A stretch of 64,000 nucleotides of DNA from the NCBI GenBank assembly GCA_964531095.1, contig CAZHED010000023.1, forward strand, positions 27,642 to 91,641, written 5' to 3'. Below, piece by piece: positions 52,291 through 62,236 of the stretch. Source of the DNA: Palsa-1150 sp964531095 (GTDB lineage Bacteria > Myxococcota_A > Polyangia > Polyangiales > Polyangiaceae). The notes beneath the pieces were generated by a model that saw nothing but the letters and a program-made list of their open reading frames with translations, ran no database searches and was not told the origin of the DNA. The position numbers and the translations under genes are program-made. Every line of letters begins with the position of its first letter. Within the stretch, counting starts at the first letter, position 1.

Positions 52291-53451
52291 TTGAACCCGA
52301 GCGGCGCGGCAGCAGCGGTCGCGGCGTGGGCGGTGGCCTGCGGAGCCGTTGCTATGGGTTTGGCCTGCATACCCGATCTGCCGGATGCCGGACCCCCGGC
52401 TCCGCTTGCCACCTGCGGCGACGGAATCATCGATCTGGCCGCGGGGGAGCAGTGTGACCCCGGCCCGGGGGCAGGCGACGCCGGCATTGGCGGGTGCAGC
52501 CCCAGCTGCCAGATGCAGTGCTCGGCGGGGGCGCCGCCTTGGTCGGTCAACCACCACTGCTATCAGTTGGCGCGGCCGGCGCGGGCGAGCTCGTTTCGGT
52601 CGGCGAGCGCCATTTGCGCGGGCGCAGCCCACGTCGTGACGTTCGCGAGCGAGGAGGAATTCCAGTTCGCCTTGCCGCTCGCCGGCGGCGGGTCGCCGTT
52701 CTGGATCGGAATCAGCACGGGCAGTCCGAGCTCCAGCCCGTACTCCGAGGCGCCGTTCGAGCCCAGTTGGAGCCTGGGATGCCCCGGATGTTACGCGCAC
52801 ACGGTCGTTCCGGACGCCGACCTGCCCGCGTTTCCCGACGCCGGTGTCGAGGGCGGCGTTCTCGACTGCTTGGTGGCGCTCTCCGACCCTTCGCAGCCCT
52901 GGCAGCAGTACCCCTGTCGGGGCCTTCCTGGCGAGGCGCTCGACGTCGTCTGCGAGCTCGAACCGGTGGGGCGGCAGTCGAAGTCGTGCGAAGCGGGGAT
53001 CTGCATCGACCTCGTCAAGACCCATGGTGCCAAAGGCTACGTGTACCACGCGAACCGCGCCACGCCGGACAGCGCCAGCCGGGCGTGCGTCGCGCTCGGG
53101 GGGCGTCTCGTGGTGCTGCAATCGCGCGACGAGCGAGAGCAGCTGTGGCGCGAGCTCTCTCGTCTGACGGTAGCCCCGAGCGCCGTGTGGATCGGTTTGT
53201 CGCAGGTCAGCCCCGCGAGCTTTCAGGTGCCAGCGGGCACGTGGGCTTGGGACGACCACTCGCCGGCCGACGGTCCCGGCGCGTATCCGTCCGAGTGGGC
53301 CATCGGCCAGCCCCGGCGCGCGGGCACTACCCGAGCCTTCCTCTATCACGATAGCCACGCGCCTGCGATCGACGACACGCTGGCGAGAAACGAGCCGACG
53401 CTGACGATATCGGGAACGCTGCCCTACGTATGCGAGGTGCCCGCCTATTGA
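52291..53451 (+). CDS. Lipoprotein with two C-type-lectin-like domains
   Basis: 386 residues. TTG 52291 is chosen because GGGAGG lies 6 nt upstream and a lipoprotein signal (ending MGLAC) follows; TTG 52264 lacks a site. A CGDGIIDLAAGEQCDPG motif (about 45-62) matches the Cys-rich repeat of myxobacterial surface proteins. Two CTLD-like domains follow: about 90-240 (HCYQLARPARASSF, WIGIS, VVCEL) and about 250-386 (YVYHANRATPDSASRACVALGG, WIGLS, YVCEV). Ca-binding EPN/QPD motifs are not evident. A surface-binding protein; ligand unknown. Divergent from the kinase gene. Confidence 0.8.
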   Translation: MNPSGAAAAVAAWAVACGAVAMGLACIPDLPDAGPPAPLATCGDGIIDLAAGEQCDPGPGAGDAGIGGCSPSCQMQCSAGAPPWSVNHHCYQLARPARASSFRSASAICAGAAHVVTFASEEEFQFALPLAGGGSPFWIGISTGSPSSSPYSEAPFEPSWSLGCPGCYAHTVVPDADLPAFPDAGVEGGVLDCLVALSDPSQPWQQYPCRGLPGEALDVVCELEPVGRQSKSCEAGICIDLVKTHGAKGYVYHANRATPDSASRACVALGGRLVVLQSRDEREQLWRELSRLTVAPSAVWIGLSQVSPASFQVPAGTWAWDDHSPADGPGAYPSEWAIGQPRRAGTTRAFLYHDSHAPAIDDTLARNEPTLTISGTLPYVCEVPAY

Positions 53452-53468
53452 GAGGGGAATCGCGCGCG

Positions 53469-54101
53469 CTACTGATTGCAGTTGTCGAACAAGAAATCGG
53501 CTTCGCCGTCGCACGTTTCGCTGACTTGCGAGCCGTCCGCAAGCCTTTGCTGGTGGGCCGGATTGGCCATCGACGGGCATTTGAGATGGGCCCAGATTCT
53601 GCCCCCTGCGATGGGCGGCTTCGTGGGTACGGGCGCCCCGTTGTACGTGAATGCGATCGTACAGTCGGTCTCCGAGTAGCTGAGGCCGTTCGACGTGAAG
53701 GAGGCGTTGATGTTCGAGCCTCCGTTCGAAGCGGTGACGTGACCGCTGATCTCCATCGAGCCACCGATTGTGCCTCCCAGCGCCGCCGTCAAGGACACGT
53801 CGAAGCTTCCTCGTACCGTGCAGGACACCGAGACGTTCCCGTTGCCGTTCTGGCTCCCGTCGGCTTGGATGTGGGGCCCGGCGCCTCCCGTCGACGTACC
53901 GATGAGCAGCACCGGCGTCACAGTGGCGTTGCTGCACAGATTGTTCCCTGCCATGTCCACGTGCGGGCCCAGCGTCAGGTTGACGAACGCGTCGGGAGGG
54001 GGCGGGGGCGCGCTCGAGCAGGAAACGAGTGCGAGGGCGGTCACAAGCGCGGGGCCGACGGCGTGACGGACGGCTTTTGCTCGAAAGTCGCGATGGGTCA
54101 T
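53469..54101 (-). CDS. Hypothetical lipoprotein
   Basis: 210 residues. The ATG at 54101 has GGAGA upstream; the signal peptide ends ALVSC (Cys28), followed by SSAPPPPPDAF. The mature part is Gly/Ser/Asn/Thr-rich beta sequence (GGSMEISGHVTASNGGSNI) with a C-terminal CDGEADFLFDNC that may form a disulfide. No recognised domain. Convergent with the lectin lipoprotein gene (17-bp gap). Confidence 0.65.
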   Translation of the reverse strand: MTHRDFRAKAVRHAVGPALVTALALVSCSSAPPPPPDAFVNLTLGPHVDMAGNNLCSNATVTPVLLIGTSTGGAGPHIQADGSQNGNGNVSVSCTVRGSFDVSLTAALGGTIGGSMEISGHVTASNGGSNINASFTSNGLSYSETDCTIAFTYNGAPVPTKPPIAGGRIWAHLKCPSMANPAHQQRLADGSQVSETCDGEADFLFDNCNQ

Positions 54102-54250
54102 CGAGGCGTCTCCACGTGCAGTGGGCGGGGCGGGCGCGCGAGCATAGCGCGATCGCCTCTCTGCGTGGGCCAGTATGTCGGATGACGCGACGCGCAGACC
54201 GAGCGAAGAACACTCGGCCAGTCGTGCGGGTCGGCAGACCGAAGGCCGGG

Positions 54251-55420
54251 TCACACGTCCGCAGCGGCGGCGAAGCCACGTTGCAAGTCGGCGACGAGAT
54301 CGTCCGGATCTTCCAGGCCCACCGACAGCCGGATCAGGCCGTCGCCGATGCCCAGGGCGCGTCGCGCGTCGGCGGGCAGGCTGGCGTGCGTCATGATTGC
54401 GGGGTGCTCGGCGAGCGACTCGACACCCCCGAGGCTCTCGGCGCACGCGAACACGCGGAGTGCCCGCAGGAACGCGCTGGCCCCGGCGAGCGATCCATCG
54501 AGGTCGAAGCTGATCATCCCCCCGGGGCCCTTCATCTGCCGCGCGGCGAGGACGTGGCCCTCGTGGGACGGTAGGCCGGGGTAGCGGACCCGGGCGACTT
54601 TTGGGTGAGCGGCGAGCCACCCAGCGATCACCCGGGCGCTCTCGACATGGCGCTTCATCCTCACCGCGAGGGTCTTCAGGCCGCGCAGAACCAGGTAACA
54701 GTCGAACGGACTCGGCACGGCGCCGACCGCCTTCTGAAGAAATCGCAGCTTCTCGCCGAGCGCGTCGTCGCTCGTCATCACGGCGCCGCCGATGACGTCG
54801 GAGTGGCCGTTCAAGTACTTCGTCGTCGAGTGAACGACGAGCGTCGCCCCGAGGTCGAGCGGCCTCTGGAGCATCGGTGTGGCGAAGGTGTTGTCGACCG
54901 CCAGCGGAACGCCGCGCGTGCGCGCGACGTCGGCGATCGCTGGAATGTCGAGGATCTTCAGCATCGGATTGCTCGGCGTCTCGATCCACACGAGCCGCGT
55001 GTTTGGCCGCATGGCCGCGGCGACGGACGAGGGCTCGCTCATGTCGACGAACGTCGCGCCGACCCCGAACGGAGCCAGCACGCGTTCGAAAATACGGAAG
55101 GTGCCGCCGTACACGTCGTCGCTGACGAGCACGTGATCGCCGCTCCGGAGCGATAGGAGCACCGCGGTCGTGGCGGCGCACCCACTGCCGAACGCGATCG
55201 CGTGGCTGGCCCCTTCGAGGGCGGCCAGGCACTGCTCGAGGGCCGTGCGCGTCGGATTGCCGGCGCGCGAGTAGTCGTAGCCGTGGTGAGCGCCGGGGCC
55301 GTCTTGGGCGAACGTAGTGGCGAGGACGATGGGCGTCATCACCGCGCCCGAGGCAGGATCCGGCGGCTGGCCGGCGTGGATGCAGAGGGTGTCGAGCGAG
55401 GCGCCCGCGGAAGTGCCCAT
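54251..55420 (-). CDS. Cys/Met-metabolism PLP enzyme (cystathionine gamma-synthase/lyase type)
   Basis: 389 residues from ATG 55420. MetB/MetC-family features: YDYSRAGNPTRTALE, FGSGCAATTA, the cofactor-stacking VYGGT, IETPSNPMLK, DNTFATP, the PLP Lys201 in VVHSTTKYLNGHSD and ESLGGVESL near the end. It could act as cystathionine gamma-synthase, beta-lyase or gamma-lyase; motif reading does not separate these. Cytoplasmic. Neighbours give no pathway hint. Confidence 0.9.
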   Translation of the reverse strand: MGTSAGASLDTLCIHAGQPPDPASGAVMTPIVLATTFAQDGPGAHHGYDYSRAGNPTRTALEQCLAALEGASHAIAFGSGCAATTAVLLSLRSGDHVLVSDDVYGGTFRIFERVLAPFGVGATFVDMSEPSSVAAAMRPNTRLVWIETPSNPMLKILDIPAIADVARTRGVPLAVDNTFATPMLQRPLDLGATLVVHSTTKYLNGHSDVIGGAVMTSDDALGEKLRFLQKAVGAVPSPFDCYLVLRGLKTLAVRMKRHVESARVIAGWLAAHPKVARVRYPGLPSHEGHVLAARQMKGPGGMISFDLDGSLAGASAFLRALRVFACAESLGGVESLAEHPAIMTHASLPADARRALGIGDGLIRLSVGLEDPDDLVADLQRGFAAAADV

Positions 55421-55598
55421 GGGGCAGGGGACTAGCACGGGGTGGACCGTCGCGGCCGTGCGCTGCCGCTGGACGCAACGGCACGATCTGTTCACGAACA
55501 CGCCACGGAACGAGCACGGGCGGGGGGTAGTCGATGCAGCCGTCGGCCTATCCGGAAACGAACGGACGCAGTCAGACGACTCGAAAGGACCCCTCCCG

Positions 55599-56849
55599 AT
55601 GAAAAAGAGCGCTCTCGCACTCGGCCTGTTGGCAGTCATTCTCCCGCGGCCCTCAATGGCCGCAGAGGGTGCGGTCCCCAGGGGTGTTCCCCACCTGGAT
55701 CACGTGTTTCTCATCATGATGGAGAACCACGGGTACGGCCAGATCATCAACAACCCGAATGCACCGTTCATCAACAAGTTGGCGAAGAAAGCCAACGTGG
55801 GCACGAACTACTTCGCGATTGCCCATCCCAGCCTGACGAACTACTTGGAAGTCGTCGGCGGCTCCAACTTCGGTGTCCAGACCGACAACTATCCGGACTG
55901 GCACAGCACGACCTGTACGCCGAACCTCGCGTCGGGAGCGACCGCGACGGACAATCCGGCAAGCCCGCTCATCTGCCCGATCGCGGGCACCGGGATCGAC
56001 GCGGAAACGCCCGCCCTCGACTCCACGAACGAGACGCAGGGCCCGCCTCCCGAGGTCAATATCGACGGCGTCCAGTCGTTCCCCGCGGCGACCGGCACGA
56101 TCGGCAAGACCATCGCCGATCAGCTGGTGGCCACCCAGAAGAGCTGGAAGAGCTACCAGGAAAACCTCCCGGTCGACGGCGCCGACGGAGTCAATTACAG
56201 CGACGGGTTTTATACGAACAACACGAACTTCAGCACGATCCTGCCGGCGCTCACCCCTGCGCTCACGTCGAGCGACATCGTCGCCCTCTACGCGGCCAAG
56301 CACAATCCGTTCGTGTACTTCAAGAACGTTCAAGAAGGCTCCGACCAGGCGATCAGCTTGAACAACATCGTCTCGTTCGAGGGAAGCGACGGCCTCTTTG
56401 CCGACCTCGGCTCGGGCAACGCTCCGAACTTCTCGTTCATCGCCCCGAATCAGTGCAACGACCAGCACGGGCGCGGCAACGCGGGCGCCTTCTGCAACTT
56501 CGATCCGGTGTCCGACGGAACCCAGGCCGGCTTGAACCCCGCGTTGATTTACCGCGGCGACGTGACCGTGCAGAAGCTGGTGACGTCGATCCACCGCTCG
56601 AGCGCGTGGCACGACGGCAACAGCGCGATCGTCGTCTTGTGGGACGAGAACGACTACAGCCTGCAGCCGAACATCAACCAGGTCCTCGTCATCGTCGATA
56701 CCAACTACGGGGACCATGGCGTCTCCAGCGGAAAGCGCTACACGCACTTCTCGTTGCTGAAGTCGTTCGAGGCCGGGTTCAAGCTGCCTTGTCTCAACCA
56801 TGCGTGCGACGAGGACGTCAAAGTGATGAGCGATCTGTTCGCCCGCTGA
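55599..56849 (+). CDS. Secreted phosphoesterase (AcpA/phospholipase-C-like)
   Basis: 416 residues. ATG 55599 with AAGGA 9 nt upstream; signal peptide MKKSALALGLLAVILPRPSMA. Family PF04185-type motifs: HVFLIMMENHGYGQI, AIAHPSLTNYLE, VVLWDENDYS and YGDHGVSSG, which supply the metal-binding Glu/Asn, Asp and Asp/His residues. Such enzymes hydrolyse phosphomonoesters or phospholipids outside the cytoplasm. Divergent from the PLP-enzyme gene. Confidence 0.85.
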   Translation: MKKSALALGLLAVILPRPSMAAEGAVPRGVPHLDHVFLIMMENHGYGQIINNPNAPFINKLAKKANVGTNYFAIAHPSLTNYLEVVGGSNFGVQTDNYPDWHSTTCTPNLASGATATDNPASPLICPIAGTGIDAETPALDSTNETQGPPPEVNIDGVQSFPAATGTIGKTIADQLVATQKSWKSYQENLPVDGADGVNYSDGFYTNNTNFSTILPALTPALTSSDIVALYAAKHNPFVYFKNVQEGSDQAISLNNIVSFEGSDGLFADLGSGNAPNFSFIAPNQCNDQHGRGNAGAFCNFDPVSDGTQAGLNPALIYRGDVTVQKLVTSIHRSSAWHDGNSAIVVLWDENDYSLQPNINQVLVIVDTNYGDHGVSSGKRYTHFSLLKSFEAGFKLPCLNHACDEDVKVMSDLFAR

Positions 56850-56855
56850 CCGGCG

Positions 56856-59800
56856 TCATCCCGCCTCTGCCCCGCCCCGCCGCAGCGCCGCTGCGGCGAG
56901 CGGCGGGAGAATCCCGAGGGTTGCCAGTGTAGACGTCACCAGCCCTCCGATCACGGCCACGGCCAGCGGCCGCTGGAGCTCCGCACCCGCGCCGATCCCG
57001 AGAGCGAGCGGCAAGAGACCGGCGAGCGTCGCGAGCGTCGTCATCGCCACGGGGCGCAGGCGGCGCTCGGCCGCTTGCAACACCGCGTCGGCGGCGTCTT
57101 CCCCTCGGTCGCGCGCTTTTTCGGCCTCTTCCAGCAAGAGCACTCCGTTCTTCACCACCAGGCCGACGAGCAGCACGCAGCCCATGAGCGACGACGCGTT
57201 GAGCGGCGTCGATGTCACGAGCAATGCGCCGAGCGCGCCGACGAGGGCGACCGGAACGGACGCGATCACCAGGATGGCCACGAGCAAACGACGGAACTGC
57301 GCTGCAAGAAGCGTCAGCACCAGGGCAATGGCAAACGCGCCGACGGTCGCGAGCTGGTCCACGGTCTTCCGTTCGCTCTCGGCCTGTCCGCCCATTACGA
57401 GACGGTAGCCATTGGGCAGCGGCAGCGCGCCGGCGATCCGCGTCACGTCGTCCGCGACCGACCCGATGTCGCGGCCTTCGACGTCGGCGGTCACCGCCAC
57501 CATCGGCTGGAGCGCCTCGTGCAAAAGCTGCGACGGCGAAGTGCCGCTGGTCGGATCGGCCACGGCTGCGAAGAGCGTCGTCCTGTCTCCGGCGACGAAG
57601 GGCATCTGCAGAATGCGCTCCGGATCGAAGCGGACTGGATCCGGATAGCGCACCCGCACACCGACGAGCCGATCGAAGCGTCGGATTGCCCCCACGGGCG
57701 CGCCGGCGAGCGCACTTTCGAGCTGCGTGCTGATCTCGTCGGGGGTCATGCCCAGACGGGCGATGGCATCGCGCCGCATGACGAACCGAAGCTCGGGGGC
57801 CTCGCGCTCGTCGCCGGAGTAAAGGTCGACGAGACCGCGCACGTCGTGAATTCGGCGCGCCAGGTCGCCGGCGATTCGATGGAGCTCCGCGTAGTCGGGC
57901 CCGAACACCTTGACTTCGAGCGGCCGCGGATCGCCCGCCAGGTCGTTCAGCACGTCTTGCAGCACCTGCACGAACTCGACGCGCACCTCAGGGTACCTCT
58001 GCTCGACGCGCGCCCGGACGTCGGCGATGATCTGCTCGGACGAGCGCGCCCGGCGAGACGGGTCCACCAACGTCACCATGATGTCGCCGCGGTTCAGAAG
58101 GGTCGCCGCGGCTGGCCCGAGCTCTGCGCCCAGGCGACGCGAAAACGTCCGCACCTCAGGGGTCCTCTGGAGCTCCGCCTCGAGCGAGCGCGCGTAGCCC
58201 TCGGTCGTCGCCAAAGACGTCCCCGCCGGAAGGAAGTAATCGAGCACGAAGGCCCCCTCGTCCATTTGCGGCAAAAATCCGCGCTGAAGCGCCGGAACGA
58301 GCGCGGCTCCGGCGCCGGCGACGGCGAGAAGGGCAACCGCCGCGACGAGGGGCCGCCGGACGACCTTGCGAAGCGCGCGCTCGTAGACTCCGAGAGGTGA
58401 CCTTGGCCGGCCGTGCGCGACGCCGGAAAGGGCCCATTGTGCCGCGAGCGGCACCAAGACCAGAGCGACCACGAGCGATACGAGCACTGCGGACGTTACG
58501 GTGAACGCCAGGGCGCGAAAAAAGTCGCCGACGACCCCGCCCAGGAAGGCGAGGGGCACGAAGACGACGACCGTCGTCAGCGTCGTCCCGATCACCGCCG
58601 GTGCGAGCTCGAGCGTGCCCTTCACCGCAGCCGTTCGGATGTCGATTGCGCCGGCGTCGCGCTGTCGCGCGATCGACTCGATCACGACGATCGCGTCGTC
58701 GACGACCAGGCCGATGGCCACGGCCATCCCCCCGAGCGACATTAAATTCAGTGTCTGTCCGGCCAGGCGCATGGCCAGGAACGTCACCGCGAGGGTGAGC
58801 GGAACCGTGGCGCCTGCGAGGATGCCGGCGCGGACGTCGCGCAGGAACGCGCCGACGACCGCTGCGCAGAGGAGGATGCCGAGCAAAATCGCGTCCCGAA
58901 CGCTCGCCATCGACTCGCGCACGAGCCGCGCTTGATCGTAGACGGGCGTGAGCGTCACGCCGGCCGGGAGGGACGCCGCCAGGGCCCGAGTGGCGGCGAT
59001 TGCGCTCTCGACGACGTCGGTGGTGCTCGCACCGGGCAACCGAGCCACGCTCACGAGCACGGTGCCTCCACGCGGCCCGCCGACCCGGACGATCCGGTCG
59101 GCGTGCCCGTCGACCACCTCGGCGATCGCCGCGAGTGGAACGGCGACTCCGTCGGGAGCTGTGGCCACGGGCATCTCGCGGATGTCGGCGAGCGTCTTCG
59201 GTTGCGCGTCTCCGATCACGGTCACAAGCTGCCGATCGCGGTCGACGCGACCTACGGCGGCCAGTCCCATTGCCGATCGCAGCGCATCCGCGACTTTCGC
59301 AGGCGTGAGGTGAACCGCGGCCGCCGCTTCGGGGTCGAGCACGATCTCCACTTCGCGCACGTCGCCTCCCAGCACTTCGATCCGGCCCACTCCGGGCAAC
59401 CCGGCGAGCGTGGGGCGTACGACCAACTCCGCCAGCTCGCGCAGCTCGCGTGGGTCGATGGCGCCCGCCAGGTTGAACGTGACCACGGGGAAGGAGCCGG
59501 TGGTGACGCGCTCGACCACGATCTCGGCGCCCGAAGGAAGCTCCGAGCGAGCCTGGCTCACGTGCGACTCGACCAGCTGGAGCGCGCGCCACATGTCCGT
59601 CTCGGGCGCGAGCTGGAGCGATATCTCCGTGGCGCCGCGGATCGTCCTCGAGCGGATGCGCTGCACCCCGAGCACGGTGGTGAGCGATTGCTCGAGCGGC
59701 CGCGTGACGTTCGTGAGAAAGACGTCGGCCGGCGCGCCGCCCGAGCGGGCGACGACGATGATTCGCGGGAATTCGACCTCCGGGTAGATCCCGCTCGGAA

Positions 59801-59897
59801 GCGACCGGGTCGAAGCGACACCCAGCGCCACGAGCGCCGCCGCCGCAAACCAAACGGCTGCGGCGTGGCGACGCACGAGCTCGAGAGTGGCCGTCAT
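56856..59897 (-). CDS. RND efflux pump inner-membrane transporter
   Basis: 1013 residues, normal RND size, with two sets of large periplasmic loops and about 12 membrane helices. IYPEVEFPRI at the N-terminus and AVAIGLVVDDAIVVIE in helix 4 (Asp pair for proton relay) are typical. The RND transporter takes substrate from the periplasm or membrane and passes it to the TolC-type channel. The ATG (59897) overlaps the stop of the membrane-fusion gene (ATGA). Substrate cannot be told; metal-type and drug-type features are not decisive. Confidence 0.92.
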   Translation of the reverse strand: MTATLELVRRHAAAVWFAAAALVALGVASTRSLPSGIYPEVEFPRIIVVARSGGAPADVFLTNVTRPLEQSLTTVLGVQRIRSRTIRGATEISLQLAPETDMWRALQLVESHVSQARSELPSGAEIVVERVTTGSFPVVTFNLAGAIDPRELRELAELVVRPTLAGLPGVGRIEVLGGDVREVEIVLDPEAAAAVHLTPAKVADALRSAMGLAAVGRVDRDRQLVTVIGDAQPKTLADIREMPVATAPDGVAVPLAAIAEVVDGHADRIVRVGGPRGGTVLVSVARLPGASTTDVVESAIAATRALAASLPAGVTLTPVYDQARLVRESMASVRDAILLGILLCAAVVGAFLRDVRAGILAGATVPLTLAVTFLAMRLAGQTLNLMSLGGMAVAIGLVVDDAIVVIESIARQRDAGAIDIRTAAVKGTLELAPAVIGTTLTTVVVFVPLAFLGGVVGDFFRALAFTVTSAVLVSLVVALVLVPLAAQWALSGVAHGRPRSPLGVYERALRKVVRRPLVAAVALLAVAGAGAALVPALQRGFLPQMDEGAFVLDYFLPAGTSLATTEGYARSLEAELQRTPEVRTFSRRLGAELGPAAATLLNRGDIMVTLVDPSRRARSSEQIIADVRARVEQRYPEVRVEFVQVLQDVLNDLAGDPRPLEVKVFGPDYAELHRIAGDLARRIHDVRGLVDLYSGDEREAPELRFVMRRDAIARLGMTPDEISTQLESALAGAPVGAIRRFDRLVGVRVRYPDPVRFDPERILQMPFVAGDRTTLFAAVADPTSGTSPSQLLHEALQPMVAVTADVEGRDIGSVADDVTRIAGALPLPNGYRLVMGGQAESERKTVDQLATVGAFAIALVLTLLAAQFRRLLVAILVIASVPVALVGALGALLVTSTPLNASSLMGCVLLVGLVVKNGVLLLEEAEKARDRGEDAADAVLQAAERRLRPVAMTTLATLAGLLPLALGIGAGAELQRPLAVAVIGGLVTSTLATLGILPPLAAAALRRGGAEAG

Positions 59898-60979
59898 TTC
59901 TGGTCTACCGGCGAGCCTTGTTCGAGACCGAGCACATGGTCGACTGCGACCTTCTCGCCCTCGGCCACACCGTCGATCACTTCGACGCGCTGGTCGTCGC
60001 GCCATCCCACGTGCACGGTGCGAAGCTCTGCGATCGCGCCGTTGCAAACGACGACCTGCGCCCCGTCGGCGACCGCACCCCGCAGCGCGAGCGCCGGCAC
60101 GACGAGCACGCCCTGCCGCGCGCCGGTGCGCACCGTGGCCAGGCCGAAGGCGCCGAGCAGCACAGGGGTCGTGGGGCCCAGGGCGATCCGCACGAGGCCC
60201 AGCCCCGTTGTGGGGTCGAGCGCGCTGGAGCGGGTGCGCACCGTTCCGACCGTCGGAGGGCCGCCTGTGGAAAGGGTGACCGTGGCGGCCTGCCCGGCTG
60301 CAATGTTGACGAGCTGACGCTCCGTCGCGTCGGCGTCGAGTTCCGTAAGGTTGGTCGCCGCGAGCTGGACGATCGGCGTCGCGGCCGTCCCGTCGACGAG
60401 CGCGCCGGCGCCTCGCCAGACACGGGTGACCATGCCCTCGAACGTCGAGCGCACTTGCACGCGTCCCAATGTGCGGCGCGCCAGGTCGGCAGCTGCGACC
60501 GACGCGTTCACGGCCGCGTGCGCTTGATCGGTCCGCGCGACGGCGTCGTCGAGCTCCTGCTTGGCGGCGATTCCACGGGCCACCAGTTGGCGCGTGCGTT
60601 CGAGCGTCGCGTCGGCGTTCGTCGCGAGGGACCTGGCTTGGACGAGCGCCGCGTCGGCTTGGCGTAGCGCGTCGCGCGTCGTGCTGTCGTCGATGGTTGC
60701 GACCATGGCTCCGGCAGCGATGCGGTCTCCTTCGTGCACCGAGACGCCGACCACACGCCCCGCCACTTGCGAGGCCACTGCCAAGTCCGCACCTGGGGGC
60801 GCGGCCACGCGACCGCGTAGCGTCTGTGTGACGTCCACTGCCACGCGTGTGGCCTGCACGCAGTGAACCGGGACGGCGATGGGCTCTTCGCGATCCTCGG
60901 ACGGATGGTGGCAGGCGGCAACGAGAAGCGCGGCCGAGGCCACGAGCCGGGCACGGGCACGTCCACGGACCCTGGGCAT
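59894..60979 (-). CDS. RND membrane-fusion (adaptor) lipoprotein
   Basis: 361 residues. Signal peptide ending LLVAAC (Cys23) for lipid anchoring. Barrel-sandwich hybrid halves (VASQVAGRVVGVSVHEGDRI and VRSTFEGMVTRVWRGAGALVDG) flank an alpha-hairpin (about 95-165), then a beta-barrel domain. Links the RND pump with the TolC-type channel in the periplasm. Middle gene of the operon; ATG shares bases with the upstream TAA (TAATG). No His/Met-rich tail for metals. Confidence 0.9.
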   Translation of the reverse strand: MPRVRGRARARLVASAALLVAACHHPSEDREEPIAVPVHCVQATRVAVDVTQTLRGRVAAPPGADLAVASQVAGRVVGVSVHEGDRIAAGAMVATIDDSTTRDALRQADAALVQARSLATNADATLERTRQLVARGIAAKQELDDAVARTDQAHAAVNASVAAADLARRTLGRVQVRSTFEGMVTRVWRGAGALVDGTAATPIVQLAATNLTELDADATERQLVNIAAGQAATVTLSTGGPPTVGTVRTRSSALDPTTGLGLVRIALGPTTPVLLGAFGLATVRTGARQGVLVVPALALRGAVADGAQVVVCNGAIAELRTVHVGWRDDQRVEVIDGVAEGEKVAVDHVLGLEQGSPVDQK

Positions 60980-62202
60980 TACGGCGCTCCCACGGAGTGC
61001 TCCACGTCTGCCCAGGCGACCGCGCGGGCCGCCTGCGCCGCGAGCGCGGAAACGCGCGCGTCGACCAGGGCTCGCTCCGCGTCGAGCACGGCGACGAGCG
61101 GGGCGCGGCCGAGGGTGTACGCCTCTTCGGTGGCCTTGGCCGCCGCCCGTGCCGCGGGGACGACCGCATCGGCGAGGACGCGCTGGCGGGTGGTCGCGGC
61201 TTCGAACGTCCTGTACGCCGCCGTCAAATCGGCGGTCTGCTGCGCGCGCGCCGCCCGAGCGCGGGCGCGTGCGACGTCGGCGAGCGATCGCTCGCGTTCG
61301 ATCTGCGGGCCGCGCTGGTGGAAGAGCGGTACTTCGACCGTGAGCTGGGCGCGGTAGTTGGTCGTGTTGGGAGGGACCAGCGTGGGGTCGAGCGCATCGA
61401 CGCCCAGGTCGAGCGTCATCGCGGGTCGCGCCAGAGCGCGCTCGCGGTCGGCGCGCGCCTCGGCGGCGCGCACGTCGGACTGTTCTCGGCGGACGGGGGC
61501 GCTCGCGTCGAGTCGGGAGAGCATCGCGGCGAGCGACGGCGCCGTGTCTGGTACCGTCGATTCTCCGGCGGCACGCAGCGCGCTGCCGTCCGCGACGCCC
61601 ATCCACAGGCCGAGCTCGCTCGCGTTCGCGCTCACTTGGGCCGACGCCTCCAGAACGTCGGCGTCCGCGCGAAGCCGCTCGGCGTGTACCCGGAGCGAGT
61701 CAATCTCGGGAGCCGACCCCACTTCGACCCGCTGCACGATGGACTCTTCGAGCGTCGCTTCGATCGCGGCCGATTCACGGCGCGCCTCCGCGTTGCCCTC
61801 GGAGAGCCAGAGGGCCGCGTAGGCGTGCTCGGTCGCCTGGCGCACGTCGTTCCAGGCGACCTCGGTGTCGAGCAAGATGGTCGCTTCCTCGGCGCGGGCC
61901 GCGTCGACCGCCGCGCCGCGCTGGCCGAGGACGACCAGGGGGACCGAGATGGTGCCGCTGACTTTCGCCGTCTGCGTGCTGCTGGCCGCGCTGACGCTGG
62001 GGTTGGGGTACTCGCGCGCCACGCCTATTTCGGCGTGCGCGACGGGCTCGCGTGCACGCGCCACGAGCAAACTCGGTGCGGCCGCCCGCGATGCGCGGAG
62101 GGCCTGCTCGAGAGACACGCGCCACTCGCCGAGAGCGCGCACGGGAGAGGCCAACGTGAGTAGACTCAGGATCGCAGCGGCGGCTGCGGCGTTCGACCGC
62201 AT
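60979..62202 (-). CDS. TolC-family outer-membrane efflux protein
   Basis: 407 residues. Signal peptide (AILSLLTLASPVRA), then two tandem OEP repeats of long amphipathic helices with beta segments (YPNPSVSAASSTQT; YRAQLTVEVPLFHQRG). Forms a trimeric outer-membrane channel for the pump encoded downstream. First gene of the tripartite unit. Slightly short for the family but with both halves present. Confidence 0.87.
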   Translation of the reverse strand: MRSNAAAAAAILSLLTLASPVRALGEWRVSLEQALRASRAAAPSLLVARAREPVAHAEIGVAREYPNPSVSAASSTQTAKVSGTISVPLVVLGQRGAAVDAARAEEATILLDTEVAWNDVRQATEHAYAALWLSEGNAEARRESAAIEATLEESIVQRVEVGSAPEIDSLRVHAERLRADADVLEASAQVSANASELGLWMGVADGSALRAAGESTVPDTAPSLAAMLSRLDASAPVRREQSDVRAAEARADRERALARPAMTLDLGVDALDPTLVPPNTTNYRAQLTVEVPLFHQRGPQIERERSLADVARARARAARAQQTADLTAAYRTFEAATTRQRVLADAVVPAARAAAKATEEAYTLGRAPLVAVLDAERALVDARVSALAAQAARAVAWADVEHSVGAP

Positions 62203-62236
62203 GAGGCGACTGTACGACGGATGGCCGAACCGGAGC

